A stretch of 10,722 bases of DNA. It comes from JBCCGG01 sp039029395. GTDB taxonomy: Bacteria; Pseudomonadota; Alphaproteobacteria; Kiloniellales; JAKSDN01. The stretch covers positions 1-10,722 of the forward strand of contig JBCCGG010000080.1 in the NCBI GenBank assembly GCA_039029395.1, read 5' to 3'. A program made the translations under genes and the position numbers. Of this stretch, positions 1 through 5,815 are shown one piece after another. The notes beneath the pieces were generated by a model. It was not told where the DNA came from. It made no database searches and saw only the letters and a list, made by a program, of their open reading frames with translations. Each line of letters begins with the position of its first letter. The stretch's first letter is position 1.

Positions 1-75
1 CCCCCCCCCCCCCCCCCGCCCACCCCCCCCGCCGTCGGGGGGGGGGGGGGGGGGGGGGGGCGGGGGGGGGCCCCG
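1..75. other. Homopolymer C/G block, probable contig-end artefact
   Basis: Bases 1-30 are almost all C (interrupted at 18 and 22), and 37-70 are all G except position 61. The two runs are close to reverse complements of each other around a short centre at 31-36. Normal coding or intergenic sequence starts only after about base 75. Poly-G is a known no-signal product of two-colour sequencing chemistry, and its reverse complement is poly-C, so a read-end or fold-back artefact at a contig end is the simplest explanation. A real G-tract cannot be excluded from sequence alone. Confidence 0.75.
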
Positions 76-100
76 CGACTTTTGAATCGGACTCAGAAGC

Positions 101-128
101 TCGAAAGCGGGCCTGCCTCTGCTATAAC
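101..128 (+). promoter_or_regulatory. Possible promoter for the peptidoglycan-binding protein gene
   Basis: A TATAAC hexamer at 123-128 resembles a -10 box. TCGAAA at 101-106, 16 bp upstream, matches four of six bases of the TTGACA -35 consensus. The -10 box ends 29 bases before the ATG at 158. This is an AT-richer pocket in very GC-rich DNA, which adds some weight, but it is only a consensus match. Confidence 0.35.
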
Positions 129-157
129 CGAGAGACTACTGCCTTGAAGGAGCCCCC

Positions 158-709
158 ATGCCGATTCTCGTTTGCCTGATCCTGCTCGCCTTCGCCACGC
201 CGGCCCAGGCGGTCCTGGCGCCTCGGGTCGAGGCCCCGGCCTTCGCGACGCCGGCCGCCAATGTGGAGGAGATGACGCCCGAGATGGCCCGCGCCTTCGT
301 GGTCGGCATTCAGGAGGAGCTGGCCAAGGCGGGCTATAGCCCGGGGCCGGCCGACGGCATCCTCGGCGACCGCACGCGCGCCGCGATCCGCGCCTACCAG
401 CGCAATGCCGGCCTGCCAGTCGACGGCCAGGCCTCGAGCGAACTGCTCGACCACATGAAGTTCGTCACGCCCAAGGTGACCCGCCCGGCCGCGCCGCCCC
501 TGCCGATCGCCCTGGTGCTCGACGTTCAGGAGGAGCTGGCCCGCCGGGGCTACCTGACGGACCAGCAGATCGACGGCCTGGACGGCCCGCGCACCCGCGC
601 CGCCGTGCGTCGCTTTCAAAACGACGCCGGCCTGCCGATCACCGGCACGGTCGACCAACGCCTGCTCGACGACCTGCGCGGCGCGCCGTCGGAGGTGGTG
701 GCGCGTTAG
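158..709 (+). CDS. Exported protein with two peptidoglycan-binding domains
   Basis: The 183-residue product begins with a hydrophobic signal peptide (residues 1-18, likely signal peptidase I cut after the AQA motif). Two PG_binding_1-type domains follow at about 47-101 and 118-174. The two copies are clearly related: each has a QEELA..GY segment, an acidic G-rich turn, then RTRAA(I/V)R and a Q..AGLP motif. A Pro/Ala-rich linker (about 103-117) separates them. Domains of this kind form a three-helix bundle that binds cell-wall peptidoglycan, so the protein probably sits in the periplasm. No catalytic domain (amidase, transglycosylase or L,D-transpeptidase) is present, so its role beyond wall binding is unknown. 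The ATG at 158 is supported by AAGGAG at 147-152, five bases upstream. Its stop overlaps by four bases the end of the convergent Rid-family gene. Confidence 0.85.
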   Translation: MPILVCLILLAFATPAQAVLAPRVEAPAFATPAANVEEMTPEMARAFVVGIQEELAKAGYSPGPADGILGDRTRAAIRAYQRNAGLPVDGQASSELLDHMKFVTPKVTRPAAPPLPIALVLDVQEELARRGYLTDQQIDGLDGPRTRAAVRRFQNDAGLPITGTVDQRLLDDLRGAPSEVVAR

Positions 710-1119
710 GCACCGGAGCCTACCACCGCCGTCGCGTCGACCTCGATCAAGATCCCCGGCAGGGCCAGGGATTGCACGCCGATCAGCGTGTTGGCGGCGG
801 GCGTGGCCGGCCCGTAAAACGCTGCCAGCGCCGGCGTGAGTACGTCCAGTTTGTCCGCATCGTGGCCGACTATGAAAGTGCGCAGGCGCACCACGTCGGC
901 CGGACCCGCGCCGCAATGGGCCAGGACCTTGCGCAGGTTGCGGAAGACTTGGGCGGTCTGCGCCGCGAAGTCGCCGGGCCCGACCAGGTTGCCGTGATCG
1001 TCCCAGGCGACCTGGCCGGCGCATTCGATCACCCGCCGGCCCTCGTGGGCGACCGCGTGGGAGAAGCCGTAGGAGACGGCATCGTACATCTCGGCCGGAT
1101 TGATCGTTTCTCTGGTCAT
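706..1119 (-). CDS. RidA (YjgF/YER057c/UK114) family protein, non-archetypal
   Basis: The 137-residue protein has the length and layout of the Rid family, small trimeric proteins whose archetype RidA hydrolyses reactive enamine/imine intermediates from PLP enzymes. Visible family features are the GQVAWDDHGNLVGPG region (about 35-49), the QVFRNLRKVLAHCGAGPADVVRLRTFI helix-strand region (about 57-83, written here only as a landmark range), and a C-terminal IEVDATAVV strand. The segment preceding that strand reads PAANTLIGVQSLALPG, where archetypal RidA has PARS with the key arginine (Arg105 in E. coli). That arginine appears absent, so imine deaminase activity is doubtful and one of the other Rid subfamilies is likelier. 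Its ATG overlaps the sigma gene's TGA as ATGA (1116-1119), implying translational coupling. AAGGGGG at 1129-1135 may serve as ribosome binding site. Confidence 0.88.
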   Translation of the reverse strand: MTRETINPAEMYDAVSYGFSHAVAHEGRRVIECAGQVAWDDHGNLVGPGDFAAQTAQVFRNLRKVLAHCGAGPADVVRLRTFIVGHDADKLDVLTPALAAFYGPATPAANTLIGVQSLALPGILIEVDATAVVGSGA

Positions 1120-2024
1120 GCCGCGGGTCCCCCTTCGATGTGGCGCAGCTTGTCGGGATTGCGCACCACATAGAGCCCGGCCAGGCGGCCCTGGGCGTCG
1201 GCCGCCAGGCTAAGCGCGCCGACCACCCGGCCGTCCTCGCGCAGCACCAGGCCGGGCGCACCGTTTACCGCGGCCCGCTCGATCTCGTAGGCACGCCAGT
1301 GGAGCTGCCAGACCTGGGCCAGGAAGCCGGCGACCCGCTCGGCCGACTTGATGACCTGGAGGCCGCCGGCCGGCACCTTGCCGCCACCGTCGCCCCACAG
1401 CTCCACGTCCTCGGCCAAGACCTCTTTCAGGGGCTCGGGCCGTCCGCTTTCGAGCGCCGCCAGGAAACTGGTCAGGAGCAACTCCTGGCGCTCAGCGGGC
1501 ACCTCGGCGCGCACCTCCTCTCCGCCTAGGCGCCGCTTGGCCCGAGCGACGATCTGGCGGCTTGCCGGCTCGCTTTTTTCCAGCATGGCGGCGATCTCCG
1601 CGTAGTCGTAGTCGAAGATCTCGCGCAGTAGATAGGCGGCACGCTCGACCGGACTGAGGCGCTCGAGCAGCAGCAAGAAAGCGGTGGTGAGCGAAGCGGA
1701 AAGGTCGAGCCGCGCTTCCTGATCGGCCGGCGCCGCACCGAGCAGAGGCTCGGGCAGCCACAGGCCGACGTAATCGGTGCGCGCCCGCTGGGCCCGGCGC
1801 AGGAGGTCGAGGCAGCGCCGGGTACAGACCGCCACCAGCCAGGCCTCGGGGCTCTCAATTCCCTCGCGCTGGGCGGCGCGCCATTTCACGTAGGTGTCCT
1901 GGACCGCGTCCTCGGCATCGGCGAGCGAGCCCAGCATGCGATAGGCCAGACCCTCCAGGCGCGGCCGCATCGCTTCGAAGGTGGCGGGATCCTCTGGCGT
2001 TGGTGTCATGGGTGTCATCTGCAT
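1116..2024 (-). CDS. ECF41-type RNA polymerase sigma factor with SnoaL-like C-terminal domain
   Basis: The 302-residue product is an extracytoplasmic-function sigma factor. Sigma region 2 covers about residues 14-82 (LAYRMLGSLADAEDAVQDTY) and region 4 about 112-168, ending in the SRQIVARAKRRL helix-turn-helix. Three motifs I know as diagnostic of ECF41 are present: WLPEP in the linker (89-93), DGGGK (212-216) and NPDKL (289-293). The last two lie in a fused SnoaL-like domain (about 177-298) that in ECF41 proteins acts as a built-in regulator in place of an anti-sigma factor, and no anti-sigma gene is seen here. It sits 12 bases downstream of the CMD gene and overlaps the Rid gene by four bases, so all three should be co-transcribed. 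The exact start is uncertain, since Met3 and Met6 (2018, 2009) are alternatives, but 2024 keeps the closest operon spacing. Confidence 0.95.
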   Translation of the reverse strand: MQMTPMTPTPEDPATFEAMRPRLEGLAYRMLGSLADAEDAVQDTYVKWRAAQREGIESPEAWLVAVCTRRCLDLLRRAQRARTDYVGLWLPEPLLGAAPADQEARLDLSASLTTAFLLLLERLSPVERAAYLLREIFDYDYAEIAAMLEKSEPASRQIVARAKRRLGGEEVRAEVPAERQELLLTSFLAALESGRPEPLKEVLAEDVELWGDGGGKVPAGGLQVIKSAERVAGFLAQVWQLHWRAYEIERAAVNGAPGLVLREDGRVVGALSLAADAQGRLAGLYVVRNPDKLRHIEGGPAA

Positions 2025-2036
2025 CTTGTCGGCCCT

Positions 2037-2474
2037 TTAGAAGGTGGTGTTGTGAACCGCGATTTGCAGGCGGTTCCAGCTGTTGATCATGACCACCATC
2101 ATGGTCAGCGCGGCGATATCCTCCTTGCCGAAGTGCGCCTCCAGGTCGCCGTGCAGGCCGGCCAGCGCCGCGCCGCCGCCGCGGGTGGTCAGCGCCTCGG
2201 CCCAGGCCAAGGCGGCCCGCTCCGGCGCCGTGAAGCTCGGCACCTGACGCCAGACCACCAGGTCGTCGAGCCGAGCCTGGGTCTCGCCGTCGTCGCGCGC
2301 TTCGCGGCTGTGCATGCGCACGCAAAGGGCGCAGCCGTTGATCTGGGAGACGCGCAGCTTGATCAGATGCCGGAGGGCGGGCGGGACGCCGTTGTCGGCG
2401 AGCCCGTCCTCGACGGTCTCCAGCCCGGCCACGCCGGGGTGCCTCGTGATATGGGTACGATGAGTCTGTGTCAC
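2037..2474 (-). CDS. AhpD-like carboxymuconolactone decarboxylase family protein (ECF41 partner)
   Basis: From a GTG start at 2474 the product is 145 residues, the usual size for the CMD/AhpD-like family. The catalytic-type motif INGCALCVRMH gives a CxxC pair (C48, C51) and following His55, as in AhpD-type peroxidase partners. The ALAWAEALT segment and the C-terminal INSWNRL are also family hallmarks. Likely activity is a thiol-based peroxidase or reductase, with unknown substrate. The reading frame stays open to a TTG at 2531, but GTG 2474 has a GGAG six bases upstream (2481-2484) and better length. The TTG would also fall at the expected transcription start of the ECF41-like promoter. CMD proteins are among the established neighbours and targets of ECF41 sigma factors, which fits the sigma gene 12 bases downstream. 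Confidence 0.92.
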   Translation of the reverse strand: MTQTHRTHITRHPGVAGLETVEDGLADNGVPPALRHLIKLRVSQINGCALCVRMHSREARDDGETQARLDDLVVWRQVPSFTAPERAALAWAEALTTRGGGAALAGLHGDLEAHFGKEDIAALTMMVVMINSWNRLQIAVHNTTF

Positions 2475-2480
2475 GTCTTG

Positions 2481-2484
2481 CTCC
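2481..2484 (-). promoter_or_regulatory. Ribosome binding site fixing the CMD gene start
   Basis: GGAG on the minus strand lies six bases before the GTG at 2474. It decides in favour of this start over the upstream in-frame TTG at 2531, which has no such site within its predicted transcript. Confidence 0.7.
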
Positions 2485-2537
2485 GATCCTGCTGAACATG
2501 TGGGTCTCGGCCGCCCTCGCGGCCCGTTCAATGAAAG

Positions 2538-2564
2538 AACGAATCAGCCGGCGGCGCTGTGACA
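2538..2564 (-). promoter_or_regulatory. Predicted ECF41-dependent promoter of the CMD-sigma-Rid operon
   Basis: On the minus strand, TGTCACA (2564-2558) is followed after 16 bases by CGTT (2541-2538). Characterised ECF41 promoters have TGTCACA at -35 and CGTC at -10, so the -35 is exact and the -10 is three of four. The element sits between the exporter stop (2580) and the CMD start, upstream of the ECF41 gene itself, which predicts positive autoregulation. It would give a leader of about 55 bases before GTG 2474. I found no second copy of TGTCACA correctly placed before another gene in the window. Confidence 0.75.
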
Positions 2565-2579
2565 GCAGGAACGTGGGGA

Positions 2580-3926
2580 TCAGCGCTCGATCGTGAAGAA
2601 GGCGAGTATCAGCAAGGCGAGGACCAAGGCGCCGGTCAGGAAGAACAGCGGCCAATAGGCGCCGATCGCCAGCAGCATCGCGCCGCAGAGCGCCATGCCC
2701 ACCGTGCCGCCCAGCATCTGGACGGTCAGATTGATGCCGCTCGCCTCGCCCTGTTGAGATTTGGGCGCGGCGTTCATCAGCGCCCGGCGCGCGGCCACCG
2801 CGATGAACGGCAGGGTCGCCCCCCAGACGATCAGGGGCGCCACGATCAGGGGAATCCGCTCGAAGGACGTCGCGGCGCCGAGCAGCACCAAGGCCGCGCC
2901 GTTGAGCGTCAAGCCGATGAACAGCGGCCAACGGGAGCCGAAGCGGTCGGCGGCCCGCCCGGCGATCAGCGAGGTCACCAGGGCCGGCAGCACCGCGACC
3001 ATGACGATCAGGCCGGCATCGATCGGCGTCAGCTTGAGCACTTTCTGCAGGTAGAGCGCGACGAAGACGAAGACCGCGACCTTGTTGAACTGGAACATGA
3101 AGAACACCAGGACCCCGCCGGTGAAGGTCCGGTCGCCGAGCAGGGAGAGGGCGATCAGCGGGTGGTCGCTGCGCTGCTCCCAGACCACGAAGAGCGCCAG
3201 AAGCACGATCCCCGCCGCGAGAAGGGACAGGATGGCGGGGGCCGTCCAGCCCCAATCGGCGCCCTCCATCAGCGCGATCACTAGGGCGCTCAAGCCCGCG
3301 ACCAGGCCGACCAGGCCGGGCAGGTCGATCTTGCCGGCCTTCCGCGGCGCGCTCGGCGGCGCCTTCCAGGCGGCCCACACGATGGCGGCGATCGCAGCGA
3401 CCACCGGCAGGTTGATCCAAAATATCCAGCGCCACGACAAGGTCTCGGTGAAGAGCCCGCCGACCAGGGGCCCCATGGACATGAAGATCCCGCCCACCGT
3501 GGTCTGGATGCCGAAAGCGGTGCCTCGCTGCTCGATTGGGAAGACGCTGGTCAGCATGGCCCAGGACGCCGGAAAGATGACCGCGGCGCCAATCCCCTGG
3601 AGCGCGCGGGCCGCGATCAGCCAGGCACCGCTTTGCGCGAAGCCTGCGGCGAGCGACGCCAGGCCGAAGAGCGCCACGCCCAGCACGAAAATGCCCCGGT
3701 GGCCGAACAGGTCGCCCAGCTTGCCGCCGACCGCGACGAACCCGGTGAAGGCGAGCAGGTAGGCGTTGACCACCCAGTGGGCGGCGACCGGAGAGAGGTC
3801 AAGCTCCGGCTGAATGGTTGGCAGCGCCACGCCGACCACCGTTTCGTCGAGCACGATCAGCCCCAGAACGCCGCTCATCGCGGCCAGGATCCACCATTTG
3901 CGGGACTGATCTCCGATTCCGTGCAT
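2580..3926 (-). CDS. MFS transporter, DHA2 (14-TM, EmrB/QacA-type) drug:proton antiporter
   Basis: From the ATG at 3926 the product has 448 residues and is strongly hydrophobic along its length. Motifs of the drug:H+ antiporter families are visible in order: LDETVVGVALP in the first membrane helix (26-36, motif D1), GKLGDLFGHRG in the 2-3 loop (68-78, motif A), RALQGIGAA (107-115, motif B), and GGIFMSMGPLVGG (145-157, motif C, the antiporter signature). It is expected in the inner membrane exporting a small hydrophobic or cationic compound at the expense of the proton gradient; the substrate cannot be read from sequence. The frame extends to a TTG at 3980, but those 18 residues are basic and uncharacteristic, and the ATG gives a normal DHA2 N-terminus. 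It lies 73 bases after the P460 gene on the same strand and just upstream of the ECF41 promoter, so it need not belong to that regulon. Confidence 0.93.
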   Translation of the reverse strand: MHGIGDQSRKWWILAAMSGVLGLIVLDETVVGVALPTIQPELDLSPVAAHWVVNAYLLAFTGFVAVGGKLGDLFGHRGIFVLGVALFGLASLAAGFAQSGAWLIAARALQGIGAAVIFPASWAMLTSVFPIEQRGTAFGIQTTVGGIFMSMGPLVGGLFTETLSWRWIFWINLPVVAAIAAIVWAAWKAPPSAPRKAGKIDLPGLVGLVAGLSALVIALMEGADWGWTAPAILSLLAAGIVLLALFVVWEQRSDHPLIALSLLGDRTFTGGVLVFFMFQFNKVAVFVFVALYLQKVLKLTPIDAGLIVMVAVLPALVTSLIAGRAADRFGSRWPLFIGLTLNGAALVLLGAATSFERIPLIVAPLIVWGATLPFIAVAARRALMNAAPKSQQGEASGINLTVQMLGGTVGMALCGAMLLAIGAYWPLFFLTGALVLALLILAFFTIER

Positions 3927-3999
3927 GCATGCCCCCGTCCGAAAGCGCAAAGCTATCAGACGGGGGGTGAAGCCGAGCAAGGAAACTTGGGGGAGGCGC

Positions 4000-4590
4000 C
4001 TACTGCAGCAGGGGATAGAACTGCGTGAACACCATGTCCTTGGCGGCGTTGGCCGTGTGGCAAAAAGCGCAGGCGTCGCCCGGCAGGGCCTTGGCGGTCT
4101 TCGCGTAGGGCGGCGCGTGGTGGCCGAAGTTGAAGTAGCCCCAGCCGCCGGTATCGGCGAAGCGGGCTGAGTCCTTGACCGCCACGTCGGCGCCGGCGAA
4201 GGAACCGGGGAAGTAGCCCCGCCCGGAGACCTCGTCGGCCGAGCCGTCGGGATGGTCGGCCCGCTGGACCAGCATCAGCTCCTTGAAGAAGATCGTGCCC
4301 TCGGGGAAGGTTCCGGTTTCCTTGTAGATCTTGTAGGCGCTCGGCTGAATATAGACGTTATGGTACTCCGGGAAGGGCGCCTCGCCGCCATTGAGCGCGT
4401 TGGGCGTGAGCGGGCTGCCGACGTAGACCCATTCGTGATAGCCCTTGGGCAGGATCAGCTGGCCATCGGCGGTGAACTGCGGCTTCTCAGCCAGCTCGCT
4501 CTGGGCCTCGGCCCGATCGACGGCCTGACAGGCCGCGACGGTCAGGGCGCCGATCAGGGATGCGCCCAGGAGCAGATTTCGCATATTCAT
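4000..4590 (-). CDS. Cytochrome P460-family haem protein, probable lipoprotein
   Basis: From the ATG at 4590 the product has 196 residues. The N-terminus is a signal sequence with a lipobox-like VAAC (Cys21); cleavage by signal peptidase I near AEA (27-29) is the alternative. The body carries cytochrome P460 family features: HEWVYVGSPLTPN (52-64), FPEYHNVYI (73-81), GTIFFKEL (98-105), GWGYFNFG (149-156), and a C-terminal CAFCH (174-178) for covalent haem with His178 as axial ligand. P460 proteins oxidise hydroxylamine or bind NO in the periplasm, and a lysine cross-link to the haem is characteristic. Lys103 is my candidate for that residue, by position only. The start is fixed by GAGGTG six bases upstream; the frame stays open to a GTG at 4629, but that extension would bury the signal peptide. 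Function here is inferred, not shown. Confidence 0.9.
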   Translation of the reverse strand: MNMRNLLLGASLIGALTVAACQAVDRAEAQSELAEKPQFTADGQLILPKGYHEWVYVGSPLTPNALNGGEAPFPEYHNVYIQPSAYKIYKETGTFPEGTIFFKELMLVQRADHPDGSADEVSGRGYFPGSFAGADVAVKDSARFADTGGWGYFNFGHHAPPYAKTAKALPGDACAFCHTANAAKDMVFTQFYPLLQ

Positions 4591-4596
4591 CGATGA

Positions 4597-4602
4597 CACC
4601 TC
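4597..4602 (-). promoter_or_regulatory. Ribosome binding site fixing the P460 gene start
   Basis: GAGGTG on the minus strand ends six bases before the ATG at 4590. It places the start directly at the signal peptide and argues against the upstream GTG at 4629. Confidence 0.65.
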
Positions 4603-4723
4603 GCAAGGATTCGGTTGATCACGCGCCACATCCGGCGTGGCGATCGTCCGAATTTAATGGGCGAGGCAATTCGATCTATGCATGTTCGTTCGTATTTCTT
4701 GCTCGATCGTACAGAAACGACAA

Positions 4724-5791
4724 TCAGAGCTCGGCGCTCCTCTCGAGCGCGTGGCGCACCAGCTTGCGCATGACGCTGGGCAAGGCTTGGCCGCTCAAGC
4801 CGTCGAGCGGCACCCAGCGGCCATCGTTGGGCGGCTCGGTGGCGCTCGTCTGTCCGGCCCAGACCCTGGCTTCCAGATGGAAATGGGTGAAGGTGTGGCG
4901 CACCAGACCGGGCAGGGCGATCCAGTCGGTTTCGAGCGGCGCGGCGGCCCTGGCATCGGCCTCTTCGGGCCAGGGCGCGGCCCGCCAGGGGGTCGAGGGC
5001 AGCTCCATCATGCCACCCAGAAGGCCTTTTTCGGGCCGTCGGCGCAACAGCACCGCGCCGCTCGGGTCGGTCAGCCAGAAGGCGACCGCGCGGCGGGTCG
5101 GGCGCTCGGTCTTGGGCCGGCGCCGAGGCAGCTCCTCGGCCAGGCCCAGGGCGCGGGCTTGGCAGGACGTGGAAAGCGGGCAGGTCAGGCACTTGGGCCG
5201 CTTGGGCAGGCAGAGTGTCGCGCCCAGATCCATCATGGCCTGGGCGTAATCGCCGGGCCGCTCCTTCGGGGTCAGCTCCGCGGCGCGGGCGCGGATCTCC
5301 GGCTTGACGTCGGGCAGGGGCATCTCGAGCGCGCGGAGCCGGGCGACCACCCGTTCCACATTGCCGTCGACCACCGTGGCCGGCGCGCCGAAGGCGATCG
5401 CCGCGATCGCGGCGGCGGTGTAAAGGCCGACACCGGGCAGCCCTAGCAGTTCCGCCTCGGTTTCCGGGAAGCGCCCGCCCGCGGCCGCGACCGCCCGGGC
5501 GCATTTGTGCAGGTTGCGGGCGCGCGCGTAATAGCCGAGGCCGGCCCATTCCACGAGCACGTCGTCGAGCGGCGCCGCGGCCAAATCCTCGACCCGGGGC
5601 CAGCGCGCCATAAAGCGCTTGAAATAGGGCCCGACCGCGGCCACGGTGGTCTGCTGCAGCATGATCTCGCTGAGCCACACCTCATAGGGATCGCTCCATT
5701 GCCCCGGCGGCGCGCGCCACGGCAGGCGCCGGGCGTGGCGGTCGTACCAGGCCAGCAGAGTCTCGGCGATCGGGGGCGACTCCTTGATCAT
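4724..5791 (-). CDS. mutY: A/G-specific adenine DNA glycosylase MutY
   Basis: The product (355 residues from the ATG at 5791) removes adenine mispaired with 8-oxoguanine, preventing G:C to T:A changes. It is a cytosolic base-excision repair enzyme. The HhH-GPD core is complete: WLSEIMLQQT with catalytic Glu42, the helix-hairpin-helix LPGVGLYTAAA (118-128), and VVDGNVERV with catalytic Asp142. The iron-sulfur loop has the canonical C-X6-C-X2-C-X5-C spacing (Cys194, 201, 204, 210). The C-terminal third (from about 230) is the NUDIX-like 8-oxoG recognition domain. ATG 5791 is preceded by AAGGG; another in-frame ATG at 5803 would add four residues (359) but has no clear ribosome binding site. It is divergent from dciA with only 24 bases (or 12) between the starts. 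Confidence 0.97.
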   Translation of the reverse strand: MIKESPPIAETLLAWYDRHARRLPWRAPPGQWSDPYEVWLSEIMLQQTTVAAVGPYFKRFMARWPRVEDLAAAPLDDVLVEWAGLGYYARARNLHKCARAVAAAGGRFPETEAELLGLPGVGLYTAAAIAAIAFGAPATVVDGNVERVVARLRALEMPLPDVKPEIRARAAELTPKERPGDYAQAMMDLGATLCLPKRPKCLTCPLSTSCQARALGLAEELPRRRPKTERPTRRAVAFWLTDPSGAVLLRRRPEKGLLGGMMELPSTPWRAAPWPEEADARAAAPLETDWIALPGLVRHTFTHFHLEARVWAGQTSATEPPNDGRWVPLDGLSGQALPSVMRKLVRHALERSAEL

Positions 5792-5815
5792 GCCGCCCTT
5801 CATAGCGGAGCCGCC

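Noticed and set aside
37..70. G-quadruplex or functional G-tract
   Set aside because: The run is too long, mirrored by a C-run, and at the window edge; a technical artefact is more likely.
2469..2477. TGTCACG on the plus strand as a second ECF41 site
   Set aside because: It points away from any plus-strand gene and lies inside the CMD coding start; probably chance.
2559..3284. A plus-strand open frame of 241 codons opposite the MFS gene
   Set aside because: The product is Gln/Arg/Asp/Glu-rich, a typical antisense image of a hydrophobic membrane protein gene.
1855..3435. A 526-codon minus-strand open frame spanning exporter, CMD and sigma genes
   Set aside because: It runs through three convincing genes in another frame; the translation is Arg/Gly/Ala-rich without motifs.
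4630..4723. Promoter or operator in the AT-richer gap between mutY and the P460 gene
   Set aside because: Short palindromes such as ATGCAT and CGATCG occur, and TTG-containing hexamers, but no pair has both good -35/-10 matches and proper spacing.
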